From Prorocentrum cordatum (Eukaryota; Sar; Dinophyceae; Prorocentrales; Prorocentraceae), in NCBI GenBank assembly GCA_963575745.1, contig CAUYUJ010013891.1, forward strand, positions 385,500 to 447,499: a DNA stretch of 62,000 nucleotides, written 5' to 3'. Numbering within the stretch: the first letter of the stretch is position 1; every line of letters starts with the position of its first letter. Shown here piece after piece: positions 53,476 through 62,000 of the stretch. The notes below the pieces were generated by a model. That model saw only the letters and a list, made by a program, of their open reading frames with translations. It searched no databases and had not been told where the DNA came from. Made by a program: the position numbers and the translations under genes.

Positions 53476-54447
53476 AGGCGTTGACCCCTGATCCCACAGG
53501 GGCGGACTCCAGGGAGGCTGCGGCGCGCGCGCTCCGCGGGCGCGCGCCACGGGGGCAGCTGCGCCCGAGAGGCCACCCGTGCTGGCGGTGCTCCGGCACC
53601 CGGTCTTCTGGACGCTAGGGGAGGCGCTGTCCCCGGCCGCGGCGCGGGGTTGGGGCGGTTGGGCGTTGCGTAGCGTCGGGGGCCCGCGCCGCGTGGTGAG
53701 TCAGTGGGGTTCGAAGCTTGAGGTTCGAAGTTTTCGGAGGTTCGTCGATGCTCTTGGGACTCCCCTGGGACTTCCAGCCTCAGGGTGCGCTCCAGCAGAT
53801 GCGGCTCGCCGAGAGCTTTCTGGGGGTGCCCAGGTCGTCCCGAACGGCCGCTGGAGGCCCGAGTTGTGGACCGAGGGCCAGGCGTCGAAGAGTCTGGGCC
53901 TCAAAAGGTGTAGCGCGTCAGGTCCATGGGGGTTCGGGGTCACCGCGCGGTTATGGGACTCGGGCCATTCTCGGAGGATTTATCGGACGACGGGGGTCTT
54001 CAGTGACCCAAGACCATGTGGTGACAGATCGCGCGGTGAGGTCGCTTGGGGTTCCGATGTCACTATGCGGTCCGTCACCAAACGGGTTTGGGGCCCCGAA
54101 GTGTCAGGTCATCAGTTGGCGACTACCACCCATACCTCTACGACCCTCAGATTTGTTCGGGCGGAATCGTGAAATTGCTATGGGCCAGTGTCGTCGGATG
54201 GGGGCCCCCGCTCTAGTGGGGGCCACCCTCGGGGTTCGACAACCCAGGCCCCATACAGCGCAGCCTCAAATCGCGAGGCGCGGGTCAGCCCCCCTAGAAG
54301 TATGGGGGTGAGTTGTCCGCTCGCTTCTGTCTTCTCCTCCTCGGCAGGGGGAGGCGGCACGTCCGCCCCCCCCCCCCCCCCTCGGGGAGGAGTGAAGATG
54401 ACGATGGTGATGAGGAGGAGCGAGGGAAGGAGTGAGGGGAAAGAGTC
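53476..54447. other. GC-rich spacer, no gene recognised
   Basis: Two overlapping 197-codon plus frames (53579-54172 and 53718-54311) exclude each other and show no domain. Short recurring phrases (ggggttcg, tcaccgcgcggt) hint at degenerate tandem repetition. C run at 54367-54381. Confidence 0.4.
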
Positions 54448-54652
54448 GGCGGCGAGCGAGGGGGGGAGTGAGAAGGGGCGGGCCTTCCCAGAAGGCTCGG
54501 AAGTCCCCTGGCCTTCTGCGAAGTTTTTTCCAAGCCATCCCCGAAAATGCAGAACACTTCTCAGAAGGCTCGAGGGTTCTGAGAAGTCTGGCCTCCTTCT
54601 GAGAAGGTCTTCTCCTTCCAACTTCTCCCCCCACGCTCGCCGCCGAACGAGG
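54448..54652. mobile_element. Foldback/MITE family with CCTTCT-AGAAGG palindromes, copy 2
   Basis: Left end gtcggcggcgagcgaggg and right end the inverse of gttcggcggcgagcgtgggg, a terminal inverted repeat of about 16 bp or more followed by further imperfect inverse pairing. Internal ccttcccagaagg, cttctcagaagg and ccttctgagaagg palindromes recur. A copy lies at 23215-23403. Length is about 205 bp with no coding capacity. Confidence 0.8.
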
Positions 54653-55719
54653 GCCAGTTGAGCCGCCGCCGGGCGACGGGCGCGGGGCGTCTGCGCTGGG
54701 GCTTGTGGAAGCTGGCCTTCCTTGTCTCGTTCTTCGCGGAAGAGTGCTGTGAGTGTGGGTTGGTGTGGGGGAGGGGGAGGGCGAAACGCGAGCCACCCCG
54801 CCGCGCCAGGACGGTGAGGAGGAACTGAGATTGGCAGTCGCGCGTCCGCACGCTCAGGCAGAGACAGTATTTGCGAATTGAGGTCGCTTCTCAGTGGCAG
54901 ATCGTCCGATCAACATCGGCGGGACGGGTGGCATGAGACGTCGGACTGCTCGTGGCCTCCGCTCGAGGGGGGAGGCATGGAGGGAGGGAGGGAGAGAGGG
55001 AGAACGAGGAGAAGGAGGACGACCAGAGCAACCTCAGGAAGCGCCAACGAGGTTGCAATCTACCCCCCCGTCTCAAGTCCCCACTTCAAAGGTCCCCACA
55101 AGCCTTCCTTGCTACCACGAGAAATCCCCATTTGAAAGAAGAGCTACCAATGTGCCTGCCCATTCAAGCTACAGGCCCCCTTTGAATTGCCCGTGGACGT
55201 ACCCGACACTTGCTACACATATGACGACTACAAACAAGACCGCTTAGTTAAAACGAGCTCTTGCGCATGTCTGTTGCCTCCTGAGCGACGACGGGCGCTG
55301 CAGCTGAGGGCCTTAGTCACTCGCACCAGGAAGGGCCAAACGCCAGCCCCCCAGCGGAACCGACGCAATGCGTCAGGACTGTCCGCCTGGGTGACCCCGC
55401 CAGCGGGAAGATTGGTGACGTTGTTCTTGGACCAGCCAAGGGCGAGGTCGCTCCTTCCCCCGACGAGCAGGCAGCCGCGGACCGGCGCAACGCCAACCCC
55501 GACTGGAGCGGCGACGACGGAGGCGGCGATGGGTAGGGGCAGCCGCTCCCGCCCCGTTCCGATAATTCTAGACGCTTCGCGTATCCCCACCAGCCCGTCC
55601 AGAAATGAGTCCCAGGGGAGTGGAGGTTATGAGGGAAGCGGGGGAGCATGCAGAAGAACAAAGGCCGGGGTGAGCCGCCATATACCCCAAGAGGGGGAGG
55701 ATGTAGGAGGAGCCGTCGT
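54653..55719. other. Spacer, no gene recognised
   Basis: Unique DNA with a gggaggga tract near 54965-55000 and a 199-codon plus frame (55187-55786) that runs into the GGA array. No recognised domain. Confidence 0.4.
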
Positions 55720-55925
55720 CGTCGGAGTAGGAGGAGGAAGAGGAGGAGCAGGAGGAGGAGCAGGAGGAGGAGGAGGAGGAGGATAGAAGGAGGAGGAGAT
55801 GGAGGACTGCGAGGACGAGGAGGACGAGAAGGAGGAAAAGGAGAAGGAGGAGGAGGAGGAGGAGGAGGAGGAGGGGGAGGGGGAGGAGGGAGGAGGAAGA
55901 AAAAGAGGAGGAGGAGGAGGAGGAC
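55720..55925 (+). repeat. GGA array
   Basis: Imperfect then nearly pure GGA/GAG, purine strand plus. It leads directly into the minisatellite. Confidence 0.93.
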
Positions 55926-55929
55926 AATT

Positions 55930-56935
55930 GCGAACTTGGGGGCCTCTTGGGCCGTCCTTGGGGCCTCTTGGCGGTCCCGGGGGCCTCTTGCGTATCTCGG
56001 GGAGCCTCTTGTGGCCTCTTGGGGGTCTCTTGGGGGCCTCTTGGAGGCCTCTTGGGGGCCTCTTGGGGCCTCTTGGGGCCCTCTTGGGGCGCTCTTGGGG
56101 CGCTCTTGGGAGCCTTCGAGGCGCTCTTGGGGCCATCTTGGAGGAGATCTATCAAAGAAGGGGGGGTCCCCAATTAGCGCTGCCCCTCTAGAGTGCCTCG
56201 AGTCGCCTCTTGGGCCTCCCCAAGAGGCCAAAATCCTTCCAAAACCTAGGTAAAATCAATGTTTTTTGTTTTCTCGCCTTTTCGCTCTTGGACCCGTCTT
56301 GGGAGCCTCTTGGGCCTCTTGGGGGTCTCTTGGGAGCCTTTTGGAGGCCTCTTGGGCGCCTCTTGGGGCCTCTTGGGGCGCTCTCGGGGCGCTCTTGGGG
56401 CGCTCTTGGGAGCCTTCGGGGCGCTCTTGGGGCCATCTTGCAGGAGATCGATCAGAGAAGAGGGGGTCCCCAATTAGCGTTGCCCCTCTAGAGTGCCTCG
56501 AGTCGCCTCTTGGGCCCCCCAAGAGGCCAAAATCCTTCCAAAACCTAGGTAAAATCAATGTTTGTTGCTTTCTCGCCTTTTCGCTCTTGGAGCCGTCTTG
56601 GGTCATCTTGGACTCTCTTGGGGCCTCTTGGGGGTCTCTTGGCAACGTCTTGGAGGCTTCTTGGGGGCCTCTTGGGGTCTCTTGGGGCCCTCTTGAGGCG
56701 CTCTTGGGGCGCTCTTGGGAGCCTTCGGGGCGCTCTTTGGGCCATCTTGGAGGAGATCTATCAAAGAAGGGGGGGTTGCTTATTAGCCCCGCCCCTCCAG
56801 AGTGCCTCGAGTCGCCTCTTGGGCCCCCCCAAGATGCCAAAATCCTTCCAAAACCTAGGTAAAATCAATGTTTTGTGTTTTCTCGCCTGTTCGCTCTTGG
56901 AGCTGTCTTGGGCCATCTTGGACGCTCTGACACCT
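55930..56935 (+). repeat. Higher-order CTTGGG minisatellite, unit about 300-309 bp, three units
   Basis: Each unit has about 200 bp of cctcttggggcc and gcgctcttgggg repeats, then a unique block beginning gaggagatctatcaaagaag. That block starts at 56141, 56441 and 56749, so spacing is 300 and about 309 bp. It ends with the linker aatccttccaaaacctagg and aaaatcaatg, the same linker as in the 10.4-12.8 kb array. Minus frames read Pro/Lys/Glu-rich repeats. Confidence 0.93.
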
Positions 56936-57183
56936 CGCGACCGGCCCCGTCCAGGTCAGTGGGGAGGGGTAAGGGGAGGGGTAAACCCCTCCCCGAAGGG
57001 GAAGAAGGGGGTTGGCAGAGGAAACTCCCTAGACCACCTACGCCCTAAAGGGCTGGTGGGATTAGCCTGGAAGGCAGCCTTGACCAGCCGTGGGAAGCTG
57101 GGAAGGTCGACGAACACCGCCTCGGTTTCGTTCCCTCCATCCGGCCAGCCGTCACACAGCAACACGCAGGTCTCCCGCCTGAC
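56936..57183. other. GC-rich spacer
   Basis: Contains ggggaggggtaaggggaggggtaaa near 56960 (short tandem) and no recognised gene. Confidence 0.4.
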
Positions 57184-58082
57184 GTGCGGACAGGCCACAA
57201 CCTGACGGTCAGGGACGACGGCGGCACACGCCCGCGTGCTGGCGCTCTCTGGCTGACGCGACTCTGGCCCGACCTCCCGCCCGGCTACGTGGCAGGGCCA
57301 GTAGAGGAATGGACGAGGCAGCACCTCTGCGCCCGGATTGGGGCCGAGTGGGTCACGGTCTGGGGCCAGAGGGGCTGCACACATTTGGCCTGGATTACCC
57401 GGGGGGGCCGCCCCGCCAGCAGCGCCGATGGGGCCAACGCCTCAGGGGTGGGGGGTGGGGGGGGCGATTCGCAGCTTGGTCCTATTGACCTGGGAAGTGT
57501 CGCGGGGAGGGCGCCCCCCGCTGTTCGCTTCCGGGCCACCGAGCGGCCCAACTCGGGCACGGGCGGCGCAGAGGGCTCTTCCAGGACCTCCTGGAACAGC
57601 TCGTCCTACTGGCGCCACTCGGACCGAGAGCTCCCGCGACTGGGGGGATGACCGCACGTACCGCCGCCGCGACTGGAATGCCATGTGACAACCTCTACAA
57701 GGTGCGTCGATGCGATATCCGCTGCACGCTGCTGTGGGGCTCGAGGGAAAATCGCAGGGAAACTTTGCCGGAGCTCGTTTACAGCCTTGAATGCACCTGC
57801 GGAGCGCTCTCTGTGAAGGGCTGGAACCAGAGTTGTGACGTGAGGTATGGCAAGGGACGGGGCAAGCGACGCTGCAACCCTGGCGGCCACGATGGATTCT
57901 GCAGTCAGTTCCTGGACGACCTGGCCGCCTCCTACTATGACAGTAGGGCCTTCTGCCGGTACCGGCGCGTCGACGTCGACTGGGGCGATGTGTGCCGGCA
58001 GCAGCAGAGCCGGCAGGCGCAGGCAGGTGGGGGGAAAGGCCAGGGAGGCAACAGGGCCAGCGGCGCCTCCTGGCCAGCCTAG
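57184..58082 (+). CDS. Two overlapping open frames, the second Cys-rich, unknown function
   Basis: 57184-57651 (155 codons) reads LWLTRLWPDLPPGYVAGPVE and EWVTVWGQRGCTHLAWITRG and ends SYWRHSDRELPRLGG. 57648-58082 (144 codons) overlaps it by 4 bases in another frame and is Cys-rich: CDNLYKVRRCDIRC, LECTCGAL, CDVRYGKGRGKRRC, FCSQF, FCRYRR, VCRQ. That is about a dozen Cys in 110 residues, like a metal-binding or disulphide-rich domain, with a Gly/Gln-rich end. Neither matches a family I know. They could be exons or frame-broken parts of one protein, or N-terminal parts of a retroelement. Minus frames also stay open here, so caution is needed. Confidence 0.3.
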
Positions 58083-58691
58083 GACCAGTCCCGCATGCGG
58101 GGGATCTAGCCACCAAGCCCGCCCCGCCGCCAATGGTGCCTTCGGCCCGCGGCGCGCTCTCGGTCTTGGCCCCTCGGGCACCTGGCTCCCAAGTCCAGCG
58201 CCTGCTGAGCCCGCGGGCTCACCTGGCAGCCATGATGGCTTGCACGGTGCCCATCCCTCCCAGGTAGGCCCTTTGCCCCCTCTTACAGGTGCCTGCACCA
58301 CTCATCCCTTTGGGTGCGTCCACCCCCCCATGTCGATTCCCCTCTCATTCCTGGCTGGAGCGCCTGCCTCCCCACGTGGGCCTCCGCGCCCTCGTGCAGC
58401 GCGGCCGAAGCGCCCGCCCCCCCAGATGGGCGTTGAAGCTGGTTCTGGCAGACGAGGCAGATGAGCTAGACCGTCGCAGATACGACCCTGGATGCAAGGA
58501 CAGATCACATGCAGCGTCGAAGCGAGCCTTCGCCCACAACTCCAAGCTTGTGTCTTGGGCGGCCTTTCGGGAGTTCGTTCCCGGCCTGGAGCTCGGCAAC
58601 CTCGCCACATCTTCTTCCTTCCCCGCTGGCCCTGGTTACGGTCCAGGCTTCTGGCTTGGCCGTACAGCTTTGTCAACCAGGGCAGCTAAAT
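58083..58691. other. GC-rich spacer, no gene recognised
   Basis: Overlapping open frames on both strands (57847-58464 plus, 58289-58741 plus, 58302-58676 minus) with no recognisable domain. Confidence 0.35.
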
Positions 58692-58943
58692 CTAGAAGAA
58701 AGTCAGACCCATGTGATGAGATGCCATTTTCGGGGGTTTAGGTTCAGCTAATGGGTCAAGCCCAATAGATGTGTGAGCCAAGACCACTATTCGTTTGGTC
58801 CATTGCCGGGTTGGCTCAGGGCAAAAAGGCTTCTGCTTATCCTGATATTGCCACAGACCGGCGGGCCCACCCGTGGCTTCGGCGCACGCGCCGCGTCGAA
58901 GTCCGCACGCCGATCGCCCCGGGCGAGAAACGGCTTGAGCCAA
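58692..58943 (-). CDS. Open frame directly behind the spliced-leader relic
   Basis: An 83-codon minus frame that begins inside the leader relic (Leu-Ala-Gln from ttggctcaa) and reads KRIVVLAHTSIGLDPLAEPK in its second half. If the relic marks a retroposed mRNA, this stretch is the first part of that cDNA, either 5' UTR or coding. No family recognised. Confidence 0.25.
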   Translation of the reverse strand: MAQAVSRPGRSACGLRRGACAEATGGPAGLWQYQDKQKPFCPEPTRQWTKRIVVLAHTSIGLDPLAEPKPPKMASHHMGLTFF

Positions 58944-58954
58944 AGTGGTTACGG
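58934..58954 (-). other. Dinoflagellate spliced-leader relic
   Basis: On minus this 21-base stretch reads CCGTAACCACTTTGG followed by CTCAAG. It matches the conserved 21 bases of the dinoflagellate spliced leader (CCGTAGCCATTTTGG then CTCAAG) except at two transitions. Leader sequence in the genome outside leader genes is known as the mark of mRNAs that were reverse-transcribed and reinserted. The AG end is not followed by a GT donor (next bases are CCGTTT), which argues against a leader gene. Confidence 0.75.
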
Positions 58955-58969
58955 AGGAGGGGGAGGATG

Positions 58970-59165
58970 AGGGATGGATGCGGAGGAGGATGAGGAATGA
59001 GGGGGGAGGAGGAGCAGCAGGAGGAGGGAGAGAGGGAAAAGGAGGAGGGCGATGTTCGTAGGCGTTGTCGTCGACGCCGTCATGGTCGCAGGAGGAGAGG
59101 GAAGAGGAGGAGGAGGAGGAGGAGGAGGAGGAGGAGGAGGAGGAGGAGGAGGAGGAGGAGGAGGG
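58970..59165 (+). repeat. GGA array
   Basis: GGA-rich from about 58970, pure at 59106-59163, with about 50 bp of non-repeat DNA at 59048-59092. Purine strand plus. Confidence 0.9.
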
Positions 59166-59234
59166 CCTGCCGCGGGAGGCGCTGGAGCTGGCGTCGTGCT
59201 GCCTGGATCATTCCGCCGACCGCGAGGCGGTGGC

Positions 59235-59400
59235 GGCGACGACGACGACGACGATGGCGACGACAACGGCGACGAGTACACCGAATACAATGACGAGGAC
59301 GACGGCGACGACGGCACATACGACGACGGTGACGACGGCAACGACGAATGAGGGTACAGCGACGAGTGCGACGACGACGGTGAACACTACGACGACGTTG
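59235..59400 (+). repeat. ACG/GAC triplet array
   Basis: Imperfect GAC/ACG triplets with GGC, in the same style as 5437-6425. Confidence 0.85.
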
Positions 59401-59664
59401 AGAAGGTGGAGGAAGAGGACGAAGTCCAAACATTGGCTTTTTCCTGTAATGTTACGACCAGGCACGGCTCCAGTTGTAAAGTTCCACTACCCTGGAGCTT
59501 GAGGTGATGCGTTGTCAAAGAGTTGCGATGTCCTTGCTCTGCCCGCGTATGTTGTATTACATTCGCCACTTTCTGCCCCATCGAGCACGCCGATACTGCG
59601 CGGTCAACGAACAGGAGGATAAGTAAGCGTGAAAGGGAGGCTCCCTCGGGCGTTGTCATGAGGA
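59401..59664. other. Unique spacer
   Basis: No gene or repeat recognised. A 90-codon minus frame (59659-59387) has no recognisable domain. Confidence 0.35.
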
Positions 59665-59717
59665 AGAGGGGAGGAGGAGGAGGAGGAGGAGGAGGAGGAG
59701 GAGGAGGAGGAGGAGTT
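59665..59717 (+). repeat. GGA microsatellite at the LINE 3' end
   Basis: About 17 GGA triplets, then cctaattcctaattcctc. On minus this lies about 60 bp beyond the LINE stop codon, where LINEs carry their simple-sequence tails: aggaattaggaattagg followed by (CTC)n. Confidence 0.9.
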
Positions 59718-59776
59718 CCTAATTCCTAATTCCTCAGAGCGTGCCCCTGCATCTAGGCAGGCCGCGACTCATCCAC

Positions 59777-62000
59777 TCAGCTCAAGTCAGGAAAGGCAGT
59801 ACCTGACCGAGGCGGCAAACCACGTCGAAGTCGTGACACGACCTCGCGCCCAGTCTTCGTGGGCGGGTGGCACGCCTTCGCCAAACCCCGCGGCGCCTTG
59901 ACTGTGCAAAAAGCGCCGCAGGCGGTACATAACAGAACACCTCGCAGCACAGCGAGGTGGTGTGAGGTGTCGCATTGATCCGACAACGGATGGTCCAGGG
60001 CACCCCCACACAACACACACGGCCCCAGGTCATCGGGGACAGGCTCAGGATCATCACGACCACCCACTGGGCGCGCAGGCAGCGACTGTACTCGCTGCTG
60101 CAGTGTGCAGCGCGGCTTGCAAGGATCTGGCCAGGCATCATGCAGAGAGCCTCGCAGTGTGAATCCTTTCGCACAAGCAGGGCAGCGGATTACAGCCTTC
60201 CTCTTGTCTGGCTGATGTCCTGCGTCCCGCAAGCGACACTACCGCTCAGTAAAACTGGTGGACTGCCCTCGCTCTCTTCGTGGCGCACGAGAAGCCTTCT
60301 CACGCTCACCACAGAACAGAACCTCCCGCTGCACTGCTAGGAGACGAACAAGCACATCCGAAGCGAGACGATCTGTCTCCAGGGTGTGCCTGGCGCCATC
60401 CTCAGAAACCTGAGCCCTCGACGCAGCATCCTCCGCGAAACGATCCGCGGCACGATTCAAATACATCTCAGCGCCCGAGAGTAACATGGTTCGGCGTTGG
60501 GCGTCAGTGGCGTGTCCTTTAGTCCACAGCACGTTGAGACTTCCCCCGCGATTTTTCATGACAGCATGACAGCGGGCCCACAAGTCCTGCATTTTCGAGC
60601 GCTGCTTGACCTCCAGAGGCTGCCGAGCCCCTTTCACCACAGCTTACCAATCACAATCCACGCGACGATCTCCAGTACTGCTCAACGCCAGCTGGATAAG
60701 TGCATACAGTTCAGCTCGAGGGGACGACTGTCGCCTCGTCGGGAGCGGCCCGCAAACTACGCCATCATAAAGCCCATCAGGACCTAAGTGCGCACAAGTC
60801 CACGCACATCGGCGGAGCCTCCAATCCTTAGTATACTGACCCCCCGATCCATCTATCTCACAGACTCCAGCGTTGATTTTAGAGCCCCCAACCAGTCGGC
60901 CCCACTCCCACACCCGCTCCTGGGGAGCAGGTAAGTGGCCACATGAGGCCCCGAGGGAAGGGAGACCCCGAAACCACAGACACGCTTTTTCAGGCTCCGA
61001 TCTCACAAGCGACGCCACGCGACCGGTGCGCTTCACAACCTGATCGGGGATGTCCTGATTGCGCTCGCACTCCCAAAAGCGATGGGCGGGCGTCTCAACT
61101 GAGTCGCCGCACCTGGGGCACAAGCCCCTGGAGACTGACAGGTAGCCAGCATCCCGTAATCTGGCTTCTGTCCAGTATCCAGCAGTAATCACATGCCTCA
61201 GGATCCCTGCTGCCTCCACCTCCCCGTCCTTCTGAAGCTTATCCAAGACCCTCTTCGCCGCCGTAAAGTCAGCCCCTCCTTCCAGCCCTGTTCCCATATA
61301 ATGGCGAGCAGCCTGTTGCCAAGACAACGCCGAGCATGTGTCCTGCAACTGCTCCCACGAGGCTAAGGGAAACCCACCATCACCAATGCGGGGTTCGCGT
61401 GCGCCTGCGCGCCAGAAGGCAGGAGAAATGGGCCCCCAACTGAAATCCAGCAAGACAGCGAGGGCGGCGGCAATAAAACCCCGAACAACTCTCCAACGAT
61501 GTCGGGTAGAACCGAATTTCAGCTTATTACGTTCCCAAGCTTTACTGATCATCATCCTCTGGGAGTGTCCCAGGTGCTTCCAAACCAAAACTGAACAACT
61601 GCTCATACCGAAGCCTAAACTGGGGCCATCCTTGGCAGAGCCCAGAAGCCCTACGACCGAGGTGGTACAAGCCCCAGACGACCACCACCCAGAGCACATG
61701 GCAGCCTGGGCCCTCATGCTTTGAACCTGACTAGGCGTGAGCCCCAGAACTTCATGGCCCCAGGGCCCGACAGCTACCGCAGCGGGCTTGTGCAAACGGC
61801 TGGCTCGACCAACCCGCTTCGTGAGGCGCGACACCTTCTGGGCCTTCTTGCGTGCTTTACGCTGCCGCTCCTTGACCTTGCGCGTGCAGCGCCGCTTTCC
61901 AGCCGTGGCCATGACCCCCAGATCACGCACGGCACGTTCACAACGAAGCCTGATGCCAGCACTGTCCAACCGAGTAGTGACAGCTCGCTCCAGACAGCAC
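59777..62000 (-). pseudogene. LINE (non-LTR) retrotransposon, 3' part: thumb/zinc region, RNase H, Cys-rich tail
   Basis: One minus frame runs from the window edge (open to the last base) to a stop at 59777, over 730 codons, broken only by TAA (60644-60646) and TAG (60236-60238) without a frame change. Numbered from the Leu at 61969: a basic segment at 25-60 (KERQRKARKKAQ); a C-x2-C...H...C site, CPRCGDSVETPAHRFWEC, at about 283-300; and RNase H with Asp in EIDGSGG (about 373), Glu in RAELYALIQL (about 419) and Asp in VDCDW (about 439). After the TAA come LWTKGHAT and YLNRAADRFAEDAA, so all four catalytic positions appear kept. After the TAG there is a tail with RCPACAKGF, CVLCGGALDHPL, CDTSHHLAVLRG and LLCTACGAFC, a Cys/His pattern as in zinc-binding tails. 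The polymerase core lies beyond the window. Two simple substitutions being the only breaks suggests a young copy. Confidence 0.85.

Noticed and set aside
53579-54311. Two overlapping 197-codon plus frames
   Set aside because: They exclude each other, have no recognisable domain, and the DNA shows degenerate tandem phrases.
58812-58822. Second leader-like phrase ttggctcagg on plus
   Set aside because: Only about nine bases match the leader end and the upstream part does not align.

Overview
This window looks like nuclear DNA of a dinoflagellate. The clues are: a near-exact relic of the dinoflagellate trans-spliced leader (58934-58954, minus strand); decayed retroelements whose domain order and motifs match families I know from dinoflagellate genomes (a PAT/DIRS-like tyrosine-recombinase element with a methyltransferase-like domain, a Ty1/copia element, a GGxxS/VDD reverse-transcriptase element and a LINE with RNase H and a Cys-rich tail); high GC; and a huge load of triplet microsatellites and minisatellites. 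The species cannot be fixed from sequence alone. No convincing intact host protein gene, tRNA or rRNA was found. This is intergenic, repeat-dominated DNA, and most long open frames are by-products of triplet repeats.

Layout. 1-8.6 kb: GC-rich minisatellite, a satellite of about 160 bp x 8, then GAC, GAT and GGA arrays and a G-run minisatellite. 8.9-21.2 kb: a foldback element, GAT/GGA arrays, blocks of a CTTGGG-type minisatellite with a higher-order period near 390 bp, a dispersed repeat inserted into it, and remnants of an Ala/Gln-rich coding frame on the minus strand. 21.8-26.4 kb: three pogo-like MITE copies, a second foldback family and other small repeats. 26.4-32.5 kb: a decayed tyrosine-recombinase retrotransposon on the plus strand with split direct repeats (A1-body-B1-A2-B2). 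32.5-36.3 kb: little-known unique sequence and GGA/GAT arrays. 36.4-43.2 kb: a complete but mutated Ty1/copia element on the minus strand with two LTRs of about 325-332 bp. 43.2-47.0 kb: tandem repeats, GGA, a GTG array framed by G/C hairpins, and a pure ATG/CTGATG array. 47.0-51.8 kb: a minus-strand element encoding a degenerate reverse transcriptase, bounded by 130-bp direct repeats and sitting inside a GAT array. 51.8-57 kb: GAT array, second copy of the foldback family, GGA, and a 300-bp higher-order minisatellite. 57-59 kb: GC-rich open frames of unknown nature and the spliced-leader relic. 59.7-62 kb: the 3' part of a LINE on the minus strand, running off the window and ending in a GGA/TCC microsatellite.

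The most notable points are the split-repeat tyrosine-recombinase element, the RT element with short terminal direct repeats in a GAT array, the strand-consistent triplet and minisatellite arrays, and the spliced-leader relic. Together they suggest that element insertion and repeat expansion shaped this locus. All coding modules seen carry stops or frameshifts, so none is expected to be active as sequenced, unless some breaks are assembly errors.
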